In this document: one piece after another, positions 1-7,875 of the stretch
How the letters are laid out: every line of letters begins with the position of its first letter
Position numbering within the stretch: position 1 is the stretch's first letter
NCBI GenBank assembly: GCA_963835055.1
Contig: CAWIDU010000001.1
Span: 496,001-560,000, forward strand
Direction: 5' to 3'
DNA length: 64,000 nt
Origin: CAWIDU01 sp963835055
GTDB lineage: Bacteria > Patescibacteriota > Saccharimonadia > Saccharimonadales > UBA4665
Position numbers and translations under genes: made by a program
Notes under the pieces: model-generated
What the model was told of the DNA's origin: nothing
Databases searched by the model: none
Seen by the model: the letters and a program-made list of their open reading frames with translations, nothing else

Positions 1-588
1 CCGGTCCAAATTGTTGAAGCCATCGAAAACCTCAATAAATCGGCCGCCTTGCCGGACATCATCGTCATCATCCGCGGTGGCGGCAGCGCCGAAGATCTGG
101 CGGCTTTTAACACCGAAAACGTCGCCCGCGCCGTGGCCGCCAGCCGCGTGCCGACCCTGGTGGCCATCGGCCACGAAACCGATCTGTCGCTCGCCGAGCT
201 GGCCGCCGACCAGCGGGCCAGCACGCCCAGCAACGCCGCCGAGCTGTTGGTGCCGGACCGCGCCCATGAGAAAATCCTGCTCGACAGCCAGCACCGGGAG
301 CTCAATTTCCTGATGCAGCAAATGTTTAAACGGGCCGGGGAAGTGGCCCAAGCCGATCGTCAGCAATTGCATGATTCAATTCTGGAAGTTCTACGCCGAG
401 CGGACCAGAGTTTAACTAGCCAAAAATCAGCCCTGCAATTCCTCGACCCCAAGGCACCATTACAGAGGGGTTACGCTCTAGTTTACGACGGAGCGAATAA
501 GCAAATCCGGCGCGCCAAAACTTTGAAAAAGGCCGACCAAATTTCCATAGAATTCCAAGACGGCCGCAGGCGCACGGTGGTAGACTAA
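1..588 (+). CDS. xseA: Exodeoxyribonuclease VII large subunit (3' part)
   Basis: The frame is open from the first base of the window, so the N-terminal OB-fold and most of the catalytic domain lie outside. What remains is the XseA core: the motif IIRGGGSAEDL, then FNTENVARAV, IGHETD and ADQRASTPSNAAEL, all hallmarks of the family, followed by a coiled-coil region and the C-terminal QRGYALV segment. Exonuclease VII degrades single-stranded DNA in repair. xseB follows after 8 nt, as expected for an xseA-xseB operon. Confidence 0.95.
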   Translation, partial: PVQIVEAIENLNKSAALPDIIVIIRGGGSAEDLAAFNTENVARAVAASRVPTLVAIGHETDLSLAELAADQRASTPSNAAELLVPDRAHEKILLDSQHRELNFLMQQMFKRAGEVAQADRQQLHDSILEVLRRADQSLTSQKSALQFLDPKAPLQRGYALVYDGANKQIRRAKTLKKADQISIEFQDGRRRTVVD

Positions 589-596
589 TAGTAGCT

Positions 597-773
597 ATGA
601 AGACCAGTTATCAAACCTTGAAGCAGCAGCTTGACGACATCTTGACCCAGTTGCAGGCTGACGAGCTCGATGTCGATGAGGCCATGAAGCTGTACCAGCA
701 GGGCCAGAAAGTGGTCGCCGAGCTGGAAAAGTACCTGGCCAAAACCAAGGCCCAGCTTCCTAAAGCGAAATGA
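597..773 (+). CDS. xseB: Exodeoxyribonuclease VII small subunit
   Basis: A 58-residue protein starting at ATG 597. It is rich in Leu, Gln and Lys and contains the XseB-type pattern LDVDEAMKLYQQGQK, in which family members wrap around the large subunit as paired helices. The length is normal for XseB. It sits directly after xseA, and its TGA overlaps the ATG of the methyltransferase gene (ATGA), indicating translational coupling. Small but well supported by context and sequence. Confidence 0.9.
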   Translation: MKTSYQTLKQQLDDILTQLQADELDVDEAMKLYQQGQKVVAELEKYLAKTKAQLPKAK

Positions 774-1261
774 TTTTAATCATTGTCCTGGTGTTGGCCG
801 GGCTGGCTTTCGGCGGCGTCTTATTGTTCGGTGCGCCGTATTTGCCAACCATGAGTAGGCAAGTGCAAGCCGCTCTGGAGTTGGCCGACTTGAAAGCCGG
901 AGAAACTTTGCTGGAGCTGGGCTGTGGTGATGGCAAAGTTTGTCTGGCGGCGGCCCGCCGCGGCATCAAAGTTGTCGGCTACGAGCTCAATCCGCTGTTG
1001 GCGCTGATCGCCTGGCTGCGTACCCGAAAGTATAGCCGGCAGGTGACGATTATATGGGGTAACTTTTGGCAAAAACCATGGCCAGAGGCCGAGGCTATAT
1101 TTGTCTTTTTATTACCCAGATACATGAAAAAATTGGACACCAGAATTACTCAATATAAACATAAGCCCGTCAAATTAGTGAGTTTCGCATTCGAGATTCC
1201 GGGCAAGCAATCCACTTCGAAAAAGGCCGGCGTTTTCCTGTATCTCTATAAAAGAGGCTGA
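770..1261 (+). CDS. Membrane-anchored class I SAM-dependent methyltransferase (FAM173-like)
   Basis: 163 residues. Residues 1-25 form one hydrophobic helix. Next comes a Rossmann methyltransferase core with motif I LELGCGDGKVCLAAARRG (about 46-63) and motif II GYELNP. The following parts (NFWQKPW, FVFLLPRYMKKLD) follow the FAM173/ATPSCKMT pattern, a family of protein-lysine methyltransferases with a membrane anchor. The substrate cannot be read from sequence. It overlaps xseB by 4 nt, so it is co-transcribed with it, although no functional link to exonuclease VII is known to me. Confidence 0.7.
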   Translation: MILIIVLVLAGLAFGGVLLFGAPYLPTMSRQVQAALELADLKAGETLLELGCGDGKVCLAAARRGIKVVGYELNPLLALIAWLRTRKYSRQVTIIWGNFWQKPWPEAEAIFVFLLPRYMKKLDTRITQYKHKPVKLVSFAFEIPGKQSTSKKAGVFLYLYKRG

Positions 1262-1286
1262 CGACCACTGGCGCAGCTTTTCGGGC

Positions 1287-1292
1287 TATGCT
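1287..1292 (+). promoter_or_regulatory. Probable -10 box for the gene at 1304
   Basis: TATGCT ends 11 nt before ATG 1304 and there is no Shine-Dalgarno site, so a short or absent leader is expected. No convincing -35 was found. Confidence 0.4.
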
Positions 1293-1303
1293 ACCATGAC
1301 CCT

Positions 1304-1990
1304 ATGCTGAAGCATAACCAAAATGACCAAAAAGGTGCCGGCAGTCTGTCGCTACTTTTCGGACTGACGGTCGTGCTGTTGATCGCAGCCATCGCTTTCG
1401 GCGTTTCGGCCTACAGCAAAGAACAGGATTATAAGAGTAACGTTGACGCCAAAGTCGCCACCGCCGTGGCCGCTGCCCAGCAGCAACAGACCGCGGTTGA
1501 TACGGCGGCCAACGCCAAGGCCGACGAGTTGCCGCTAAGGACCTATCAGGGTCCGGAAGCTTATGGCAGCGTCGTGGTCGAGTATCCCAAAACTTGGAGT
1601 GCCTATGTCGACGATACCGGTAACGGTAGCGCCCTGGTTGATGGCTATTTCAATCCCGGCACCGTGCCGTCAATCAGCAGCGGCGCGGCGTCGGTTTTCG
1701 CGTTGCGCGTCCAAGTCGTCAATCAGCCTTATGCCACCGTGGCGGCTAGCTTCGCTAGCTCGTCGAGCAGCCAACCTCCAACCGTTACCGCCTACAGCCT
1801 GCCGAAAGTCCCCCAAGCCGTCGGCATCGAAGTCAGCGGCCAACTTAGTAATAATGGCAGCGGTCCCGTCAGTGGCACCATGGTGGTCCTGCCGCTACGG
1901 GCCAACACCCTGGAAATTTGGACCCAAGGTACGCAGAATCTCAGCGATTTCAATAATAATATCTTGCCGAACTTCAGTTTCTCGCCGTAG
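1304..1990 (+). CDS. Membrane-anchored extracytoplasmic protein of unknown function
   Basis: 228 residues. A short basic N-terminus is followed by one transmembrane helix (about 15-37), then an Ala/Gln-rich stretch that may be helical (48-72), then a mixed alpha/beta region with YGSVVVEYPKTWSAYVDD. That motif recalls the PsbP-like or bacterial lipoprotein folds that often follow such an anchor, but I cannot name a family. The polypeptide is probably outside the membrane. It has its own predicted -10 box and stands alone between the methyltransferase and the kinase-like gene. Confidence 0.75.
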   Translation: MLKHNQNDQKGAGSLSLLFGLTVVLLIAAIAFGVSAYSKEQDYKSNVDAKVATAVAAAQQQQTAVDTAANAKADELPLRTYQGPEAYGSVVVEYPKTWSAYVDDTGNGSALVDGYFNPGTVPSISSGAASVFALRVQVVNQPYATVAASFASSSSSQPPTVTAYSLPKVPQAVGIEVSGQLSNNGSGPVSGTMVVLPLRANTLEIWTQGTQNLSDFNNNILPNFSFSP

Positions 1991-2073
1991 CAAATTTGAC
2001 GCCGCTTTAGTAATGGTTAGCAGTTTCTGGCCGCCGGGCCGGTGCTATACTTGAGGTAGAAGGCGAGGGTAAC

Positions 2074-2793
2074 ATGGGGCATGCAGACGCGGCGGCGGTT
2101 TTGTCACAGCACCTGCTGCTCAGCGTGGCCGAAGAGCTCAAACTGCCGCTTCTCCAAATCGCTCGCCAGGCCGAACAGGGCCAACTCAGCGGCCAGGCCG
2201 ATCTAAGGTTATTGCAAGCCACGGCCGACACGGCGCTGCGCTTAGTCGACAATTACAGCTTAGGTGTCCGGCTCAGCCTGGAGCCGCGCCAGCTGGAACT
2301 GGAAACCGTATCCGTTGCTTCGGTACTCTACGACAGCGGCCAGCAGCTCAGCCAACTAGCCAAAAGTTACGGCGTCGAACTGGAAATGAACATTGCCGGC
2401 AAGTTCGGCCCGGTCACTGCCCATCGCCAAGGCTTGCAAGCGGCGCTGGTCAGTCTTGGCGCGGCCTTGATCGAAGCGCTGCCGGCGCTCGACAATCCCG
2501 GCAAACAGCAACTCAGCCTGCAACTAGCCACTCACCGCAGCCGCTACGGCATCGTCGCCGGCCTGTATAGTCGGACTGAACTTCTGGGCCGCGAGGCGCT
2601 CAGCCGCGGTCGACAATTGCAGCGCCGCAGCCGCCAACCGCTGGTCGACTTGACCTACACCAGCGGTGCTGGCGTTTTCGTGGCCGATACCATCCTGAAG
2701 GCCATGGGTCTGCAACTGACGGCCTCGCGCCATCACCGCCTGTACGGCCTAGCCGCCGTCCTGCCCCCGAATAATCAACTGCAGCTGGTTTAG
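2074..2793 (+). CDS. Degenerate histidine-kinase-like protein lacking the phospho-acceptor His
   Basis: 239 residues with the layout of a HisKA plus HATPase sensor-kinase core but no sensor domain and no membrane segment. The H-box position reads AEELKLPLLQI, matching SHELRTPLTAI with Glu20 in place of the phospho-accepting His. In the ATPase part the N-box asparagines are absent (LVSLGAALIEAL), and only a weak G2-like segment remains (TSGAGVFVADTI). It is therefore unlikely to bind ATP normally or autophosphorylate. The next gene, 2 nt downstream, is a receiver domain that has also lost its phosphorylation site. A role as a binding or scaffold protein is inference. Confidence 0.7.
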   Translation: MGHADAAAVLSQHLLLSVAEELKLPLLQIARQAEQGQLSGQADLRLLQATADTALRLVDNYSLGVRLSLEPRQLELETVSVASVLYDSGQQLSQLAKSYGVELEMNIAGKFGPVTAHRQGLQAALVSLGAALIEALPALDNPGKQQLSLQLATHRSRYGIVAGLYSRTELLGREALSRGRQLQRRSRQPLVDLTYTSGAGVFVADTILKAMGLQLTASRHHRLYGLAAVLPPNNQLQLV

Positions 2794-2795
2794 CG

Positions 2796-3179
2796 ATGCG
2801 TATTCTGCTGATCGAACCGGACAAAGTTTTGGCCAAAACTTACCAACAGTCTTTAGCCAGCGCCGGTCACGAGGTTGTCATCGCCCACGGTGCCCAGCCG
2901 GCAATTACCGCCGCTGACGGACAACAGCCCGATCTAGTCATCTTGGAATTGCAGCTAATCGAGCACTCCGGCATCGAATTTCTCTATGAATTTCGCTCCT
3001 ACGACGATTGGCAAGCCACTCCAGTGTTGATCCTAAGCCAAATCCCGCCCGGTGAATTCAGCGCCAGCTGGCCGCTGCTGAAGGGCGAGCTCGGCGTTAA
3101 CCACTATTTCTACAAGCCGCACACCACGCTGCGCCAGCTGCTCGGTGCGGTCAGCGATTACCAGCCGCAAACCGCATGA
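2796..3179 (+). CDS. Receiver-domain protein with Glu replacing the phospho-acceptor Asp
   Basis: 127 residues, a stand-alone receiver fold without an output domain. It keeps the acidic start (LLIEPDK), a hydroxyl residue (LILSQ) and the conserved Lys (YKP). The phosphorylation site reads DLVILELQL, with Glu51 where receivers carry Asp (codon gaa, 2946-2948). Glu at this site is often used as a partial phosphomimic, so the protein may be locked in one state. It begins 2 nt after the kinase-like gene and overlaps recO by 4 nt. Confidence 0.8.
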   Translation: MRILLIEPDKVLAKTYQQSLASAGHEVVIAHGAQPAITAADGQQPDLVILELQLIEHSGIEFLYEFRSYDDWQATPVLILSQIPPGEFSASWPLLKGELGVNHYFYKPHTTLRQLLGAVSDYQPQTA

Positions 3180-3865
3180 AGCCATTGCTGACCCGCGGCA
3201 TCGTCCTCAAAAGGGTGAACTACGGCGAAGCCGATAGAATTGTCACTTTCCTGACGCCGGAGCAGGGCAAGCTCAGCCTGATGGTCAAGGGCGCGCGCCG
3301 AATGAAGTCCAAGCTGGCCGGCGGCATCGAATTATTCAGCGTCAGCGACATTACCTATATAGAAGGTAAACGAGACTTAGGCACCCTGCTCAGCAGCCGC
3401 CTCGACGTCCACTACGGCCGGATTATCAAGAATATCGAGCGCGTTCAGCTCGGCTACGAGCTGATTCAGCTGCTTGACCGGGCGACCGAGGACCATCCAG
3501 AAGAAGGCTATTTCCATCTCTTAAATCAAGCCCTGGCGGCTCTTAACAGCGCCGAAATTGATCTGGAATTAATCCGCGCCTGGTTCCAAGCCCAGCTCCT
3601 AAAACTGGCTGGCCACACACCCAACCTCCGGACCGACGCTAGCGGCCAGAAGCTAGCGGCCGACCACAAATATAGTTTTGATTTCGAAAGCATGACTTTT
3701 GCCGCGGGGCAGGGGAAATTGACCGCCAGCCACATCAAAGCCTTACGGCTGCTCTTCGACCATCACCAACCAGCCGACCTCCAAAAAGTTGACGGCCTGA
3801 CCGAAGTCTTGCCAGCCGTAACGCCGCTTATCCGGGCTATGCTAGAAGAGCACATCAAGTTATAG
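3176..3865 (+). CDS. recO: DNA repair protein RecO
   Basis: 229 residues. The N-terminal OB-fold shows the family opening TRGIVLKRVNYGEADRIVTFLT, then EQGKLSLMVKGARRMKSKL, followed by the helical C-terminal domain. The zinc-finger cysteines found in many Gram-positive RecO proteins are not present. RecO works with RecF/RecR to load RecA onto SSB-coated single-stranded DNA. Its ATG overlaps the receiver gene stop (ATGA), so it is translated from the same message as the degenerate two-component pair. Confidence 0.9.
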   Translation: MKPLLTRGIVLKRVNYGEADRIVTFLTPEQGKLSLMVKGARRMKSKLAGGIELFSVSDITYIEGKRDLGTLLSSRLDVHYGRIIKNIERVQLGYELIQLLDRATEDHPEEGYFHLLNQALAALNSAEIDLELIRAWFQAQLLKLAGHTPNLRTDASGQKLAADHKYSFDFESMTFAAGQGKLTASHIKALRLLFDHHQPADLQKVDGLTEVLPAVTPLIRAMLEEHIKL

Positions 3866-3889
3866 TAAGGGCTAAATAATCGGAGAAGA

Positions 3890-4483
3890 ATGATGCCCAG
3901 AGATCTCATAATCGGCGGCGCAACAGGATTTGGGCTAGAGCTCGGCCGTGAGCTAACGGCTGTGGGCGATGCGGTAGTGGTGACTGGACCGGAAGCTCCT
4001 CCGACGAAAGAAGTTGGTTATCGAGAACTCGACCTCTATCGTTTAGGAAATGATGGGCACGTTCATCAACGCGTCGCCAAGGCGTTGGCTCATGTGCCGC
4101 TTGTTGACAGCTTGGTGTACGCTGCTGATTATGACCGGTTCGAGCTGGAAGAAGATCCTGACACTATTCCGTTACACATGGAAAGCATCGGCCTTCGCGG
4201 TCTCCGGCATGTCGTGTACGGTCTCTTGGAACGTCAACGGACGCTCGGACAGTTCGTCCTGATAACCCCCTCGGCTGATAGCTTATCGCCAGTCCAAACT
4301 TCTGTACATCTGAGCATCGCCGATCGCGCCACGCAATATGCTTGGAGCCTGCAGAGTGCGCGGAGAGTTGGTGACGTGTTCGTCGATGGGCCAGCTGAAA
4401 CACTCGATGCTCACCATATTTCTAGACGAATGCTATCCCTACGAGATACTCAGTACCGGGCGCCAGTTCCTATCCCTCAGTAG
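3890..4483 (+). CDS. Short-chain dehydrogenase/reductase-like Rossmann protein
   Basis: 197 residues. The N-terminus carries a nucleotide-binding glycine motif GGATGFGLELG followed by VVVTG, then an acidic residue after the third strand (RELDLY) and a VYAAD segment in the place of the family NAG motif. No clear catalytic YxxxK is visible, so substrate and activity are uncertain; it could be a non-catalytic relative. ATG 3890 is preceded by GGAGAAG, a usable ribosome-binding site. It lies between recO and glyS on the same strand. Confidence 0.6.
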   Translation: MMPRDLIIGGATGFGLELGRELTAVGDAVVVTGPEAPPTKEVGYRELDLYRLGNDGHVHQRVAKALAHVPLVDSLVYAADYDRFELEEDPDTIPLHMESIGLRGLRHVVYGLLERQRTLGQFVLITPSADSLSPVQTSVHLSIADRATQYAWSLQSARRVGDVFVDGPAETLDAHHISRRMLSLRDTQYRAPVPIPQ

Positions 4484-4503
4484 TCTTAGCGCTCGAAAAC
4501 CTA

Positions 4504-4509
4504 TATAAT
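4504..4509 (+). promoter_or_regulatory. -10 box for glyS
   Basis: A perfect TATAAT ends 11 nt before the glyS ATG; no Shine-Dalgarno site lies between them, so the message should have a leader of only about 5 nt. Confidence 0.5.
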
Positions 4510-4520
4510 CGAAACCAATT

Positions 4521-5825
4521 ATGAGTGACCTATCCCTCGAGACCATTGTCAGTCTATGCAAGCGCCGCGGTTTTATTTACCAGGGCAGTGAAATCTATGG
4601 CGGCCTGGCCGGCACCTGGGATTACGGCCCGCTCGGCGCCCAGCTCAAGCGCAACATCGTCAACCAGTGGCTGAAGTTTTTCGTCGACGGCTGGGACGAC
4701 ATGTACCTGATTGATACGGCGATCCTAATGAACCCGAAAGTTTGGGAAGCCAGCGGCCATGTCGACACTTTCACCGATCCGCTAGTGGAATGCTCCAACT
4801 GCCACATGCGTTTCCGCGAGGACAAAATCGACAAGACTAAATGTCCCAACTGCGGCAAAGAAAAAACTTTTGGGAAAGCTCGGCAATTCAATTTGATGTT
4901 CAAGACGCACGCCGGCCCGGTGGAAGACGACAGTGCAGCGGTTTACTTGCGGCCAGAAACGGCGCAGGGAATGTTCACGAGTTATAAGAATATCCTGGAC
5001 AGCTTCTATCCGGATTTGCCGTTTGGTTTGGCGCAGGTGGGCCGGACATTTAGGAATGAAATTTCGCCGAGAGACTTTATTTTCCGCAGCCGCGAATTCG
5101 AAATCATGGAGTTCGAATGGTTCTTGGCCGAGAAGGATTGGGAGAAGGATTTCGAGAAATGGCAGAAGGACATGCACGCTTGGTTCGACAAGCTGGGCCT
5201 GGACAAAGCCAAAATCAAAGAGATTGAAGTCCCGGCCGCAGACCGCGCCCATTATTCCAAGCGGACGATCGATTTCTATTATGACTTTCCGTCGCTCGGC
5301 TTCGACGAAATCGGCGGCTTGGCCTATCGAACGGATTTCGACCTATCCAACCACCAGAAACATTCCGGCAAGAATATGGAATACCGGCCGAAAGACGGTG
5401 GTAAAGCATTTATTCCGCATGTCATCGAGCCAACTTTTGGCGTTGACCGCCACGTCATGGCAGTATTGTGTAATGCCTACACCGAAGACGAAGTTGGCGG
5501 CGAGAAACGCGCCTATCTCAAACTTCCTGCCAACCTGGCACCAGTACGAGTGGCGGTTTTGCCGTTGGTCAAGAACAAGCCGGAGCTGACCAAGAAGGCC
5601 CGCGAAATTTATAAATCTTTGCAAAAGGAAATCGGCAATGTCATGTGGGTGGATTCTGGAAATATCGGCAAAAATTACCGCCGCATGGACGAAATCGGCG
5701 TCCCAGAATGCGTAACGGTAGACTTCCAAACCTTAGATGACGACACGGTGACGGTCCGCAATCGTGACACGACCGAGCAAAAGCGAATATCTATCAAAGA
5801 GCTAGCAATTGCAACCAAAACATAG
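4521..5825 (+). CDS. glyS: Glycyl-tRNA synthetase, dimeric type
   Basis: 434 residues, a class II synthetase of the single-chain (alpha2) type rather than the alpha2beta2 type. Visible features: SLCKRRGFIYQGSEIYGG at the N-terminus, a zinc-binding insertion with paired cysteines (CSNCHMRF, about residue 91, and CPNCG, about 113), motif 2 VGRTFRNEISPRDF, motif 3 within EPTFGVDR, and the C-terminal anticodon-binding domain (APVRVAVLPL onward). It charges tRNA-Gly with glycine. Length is near the short end for the family. A CutA-like gene follows after 7 nt. Confidence 0.95.
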   Translation: MSDLSLETIVSLCKRRGFIYQGSEIYGGLAGTWDYGPLGAQLKRNIVNQWLKFFVDGWDDMYLIDTAILMNPKVWEASGHVDTFTDPLVECSNCHMRFREDKIDKTKCPNCGKEKTFGKARQFNLMFKTHAGPVEDDSAAVYLRPETAQGMFTSYKNILDSFYPDLPFGLAQVGRTFRNEISPRDFIFRSREFEIMEFEWFLAEKDWEKDFEKWQKDMHAWFDKLGLDKAKIKEIEVPAADRAHYSKRTIDFYYDFPSLGFDEIGGLAYRTDFDLSNHQKHSGKNMEYRPKDGGKAFIPHVIEPTFGVDRHVMAVLCNAYTEDEVGGEKRAYLKLPANLAPVRVAVLPLVKNKPELTKKAREIYKSLQKEIGNVMWVDSGNIGKNYRRMDEIGVPECVTVDFQTLDDDTVTVRNRDTTEQKRISIKELAIATKT

Positions 5826-5832
5826 CTTAGTC

Positions 5833-6144
5833 ATGGGCAAATTCCTAAATGTTGAGATTAGCGCAGAGAATCAGGCACAGGCCGATAAGATTATGAATGC
5901 TTTGCTCAAGGAGAAATTAGTGACCGGCGGCCAATTCATTCACGCACCGGCGCGCTTTCGCTGGCAGGGTAAAGTCGTTGACATGGATTATGTAACAATC
6001 ACATCCTTCACTATTGATAAGCACAAAGACGCCATTATCGAAGTCGCTAGCCAAGCTTCCGAAGAATCGGTGCCGATGCTCCGTTTCACCGAATTCTATG
6101 GCAATCCCAAGCTGTTAGCCTGGATCGAAGAAACAGTGGCATGA
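5833..6144 (+). CDS. CutA1-like divalent-cation tolerance family protein
   Basis: 103 residues from ATG 5833; a TTG 24 nt upstream inside glyS is a less likely start. The pattern NALLKEKLVTGGQFIHAPARFRW, then a long strand with TITSF, then FTEFYGNPKLLAWIEE matches the ferredoxin-like CutA1 fold, which forms trimers and is linked to metal tolerance. The usual cysteine of many CutA proteins is not visible, so the assignment is to the family, not the function. It overlaps the kinase gene by 4 nt (ATGA). Confidence 0.65.
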   Translation: MGKFLNVEISAENQAQADKIMNALLKEKLVTGGQFIHAPARFRWQGKVVDMDYVTITSFTIDKHKDAIIEVASQASEESVPMLRFTEFYGNPKLLAWIEETVA

Positions 6145-6695
6145 CCGAAGTTGATCTACAGAAAATCACTGATGGAATTGCGGCCAGCAAAGCACCCGAT
6201 AATATGCCAGTGAAGATTGTGGCCATTGATGGCCATGGTGGGGCAGGAAAGTCAACTTTGGCCAAGCAGCTTGCTGTAGCACTAAAAGATGCTGAAATTG
6301 TGCGCACTGATGATTTCGCATCCTGGGACAATCCAACCGATTGGTGGCCAGAGGTTATTAAGAGAATCCTGGAGCCCATCCAAAACGGTGCCAAGACATT
6401 GAGCTACCAACCAACGAGCTGGGGACCAGACCACCATCCGGCAAAAATTGAAAATCAGCCAGTTAAACCAATCATGATTTTAGAAGGTGTTGGATCGGCT
6501 CGACTAGAACTCCAGCCATACCTGTCATATGCTATCTGGGTCGAGACACCGATTGATATTTGCTTGCAACGCGGCTTGGAGCGTGACGGCCAAGATGCCT
6601 TACCGAAATGGCAGAAATGGATCGACGAAGAGGATCAATACATCGCCCGCGACAATCCGAAGACTTATGCAAATGTTATAGTGAGCGGAATATGA
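6141..6695 (+). CDS. P-loop kinase, uridine-kinase-like
   Basis: 184 residues. Walker A GHGGAGKST starts near residue 31, followed by a DD pair (TDDF) typical of uridine kinase and phosphoribulokinase-type enzymes, and a lid region with basic residues (LQRGLERDG). It probably phosphorylates a nucleoside or small metabolite; the substrate cannot be assigned. It is coupled by 4-nt overlaps to the CutA-like gene before it and the histidine phosphatase after it, suggesting one operon starting at glyS. Confidence 0.7.
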   Translation: MTEVDLQKITDGIAASKAPDNMPVKIVAIDGHGGAGKSTLAKQLAVALKDAEIVRTDDFASWDNPTDWWPEVIKRILEPIQNGAKTLSYQPTSWGPDHHPAKIENQPVKPIMILEGVGSARLELQPYLSYAIWVETPIDICLQRGLERDGQDALPKWQKWIDEEDQYIARDNPKTYANVIVSGI

Positions 6696-7273
6696 CAACT
6701 TTTTATATTTGCCGGCATGGGGAGACGGAGAATAACAAACGCCAGTATTTGCAGGGCTGGGTAGATACGCCACTGACCGAGAGCGGGCTAAGGAATGTCG
6801 TGACCACTATCGGCAAGCTGCGAGACGTGCGTTTCGATGCCATCCATTCCAGCGACCTCGGTAGGGCCTTCACCTCGGCCTATCTTATCTCGCGCGGCAT
6901 CAATTTTACTGATGAAATCCAGCGACATTTGGGACTTCGCGAAGTCAATTATGGCGACTTCGGCAACCGCTCATGGAAAGAAGTCTGCGCCGATGATCCT
7001 GAGCTTCTGAATCGTACTGACTTTGTGTCGCCCAATGGCGAATCACTTGGCCAGATGCAAAAACGAGTGCTGCAATGTCTGACTGATGTCGCGCAGGAAA
7101 ACCCAGGTAAAACAATCCTGATTTCGACCCACGATGGCCCGATCAATGCAGTCTATGCCAGCTTCAAAAACCTGGATATTGGCACTGTGAGCAGGGAGCG
7201 GGTGAACCCCAACGATTTCGTCGCCAAGCTTACGATGGATAATGGCAAAGTGACATCGTTCCAGGAAGTTTAG
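6692..7273 (+). CDS. Histidine phosphatase (phosphoglycerate mutase) family protein
   Basis: 193 residues from ATG 6692, which overlaps the kinase stop (ATGA); a longer reading upstream would run through the kinase gene. The catalytic RHGET motif is at residues 8-12, with LTESG, SSDLGRAFTSA, the acidic LREVNYGDFG and the second catalytic His in STHDGP. All residues needed for a phosphohistidine mechanism are present. It could be a sugar-phosphate or nucleotide phosphatase; a true glycolytic mutase is less likely given the short length. Confidence 0.85.
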   Translation: MTTFYICRHGETENNKRQYLQGWVDTPLTESGLRNVVTTIGKLRDVRFDAIHSSDLGRAFTSAYLISRGINFTDEIQRHLGLREVNYGDFGNRSWKEVCADDPELLNRTDFVSPNGESLGQMQKRVLQCLTDVAQENPGKTILISTHDGPINAVYASFKNLDIGTVSRERVNPNDFVAKLTMDNGKVTSFQEV

Positions 7274-7279
7274 TATACT
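7250..7279 (+). promoter_or_regulatory. Promoter for the gene at 7287, predicted leaderless
   Basis: GTGACA and TATACT are separated by 18 nt. The -10 box ends 7 nt before ATG 7287, so transcription should start at or next to the start codon. Confidence 0.55.
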
Positions 7280-7286
7280 GCCATTT

Positions 7287-7817
7287 ATGGCGAGAGCACA
7301 CCATCAGCTGCCCTTCGGTGGCGGGAACTTGTCTCACGACGAATTTTTCAGACAACGTATAGGCTACGACCCGGCCCATGAGGACCCTAACTATCAGGCC
7401 GAGCTGGGCTATATTGCTGCCAATCTAGAGTCTCTATTTTCCGAAAAGCTGACTACTAGAACAGACAACGGCCGGCTGCGTATCGAACATCGACAGCAGA
7501 TGGGTAACTGGGCGATTGTCAACTCTGCCGATAGCTTTAAGAGCGTACGAGAAGGACGGAAACAGCACGTATACAGAGTAGGCACGACATACACGATCTT
7601 TAAAGATACAGTTTATCAGCGATACTTTGAGATTACCCGCGACGCGGACGGCCAATTTAATTTCCGTGAAGCCTCTGTCGGCCCACCTTATGCTGATGCT
7701 TCGCGTCGGCTTCTAAGCCTCGTGACACTTTCTAGCCCAATGGCACCGACCGAGTTTGACCTCCATGAATTGCAGGTTGCTGTCATTTTGCTGGAAGCTC
7801 ATAAACCTTCTGATTGA
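7287..7817 (+). CDS. Hypothetical protein
   Basis: 176 residues, soluble, with no signal peptide or membrane segment. Charged and aromatic residues are spread evenly, and a central run of strands is suggested by RVGTTYTIFKDTVYQRYFEITRD. I recognise no family. The start is supported by a well-placed promoter 7 nt upstream. It is followed by another lineage-specific gene, also with its own promoter, so the two are probably independent units. Confidence 0.6.
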   Translation: MARAHHQLPFGGGNLSHDEFFRQRIGYDPAHEDPNYQAELGYIAANLESLFSEKLTTRTDNGRLRIEHRQQMGNWAIVNSADSFKSVREGRKQHVYRVGTTYTIFKDTVYQRYFEITRDADGQFNFREASVGPPYADASRRLLSLVTLSSPMAPTEFDLHELQVAVILLEAHKPSD

Positions 7818-7860
7818 ACATTCGCGGCAATTTTTACATCTGTACGAAGTTGACTAAAAG

Positions 7861-7869
7861 TGTTAAAAT
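7861..7869 (+). promoter_or_regulatory. Extended -10 promoter for the gene at 7876, predicted leaderless
   Basis: TGT followed by TAAAAT (an extended -10) ends 6 nt before ATG 7876. No good -35 is present, as is common for extended -10 promoters. Confidence 0.5.
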
Positions 7870-7875
7870 AGTTTT

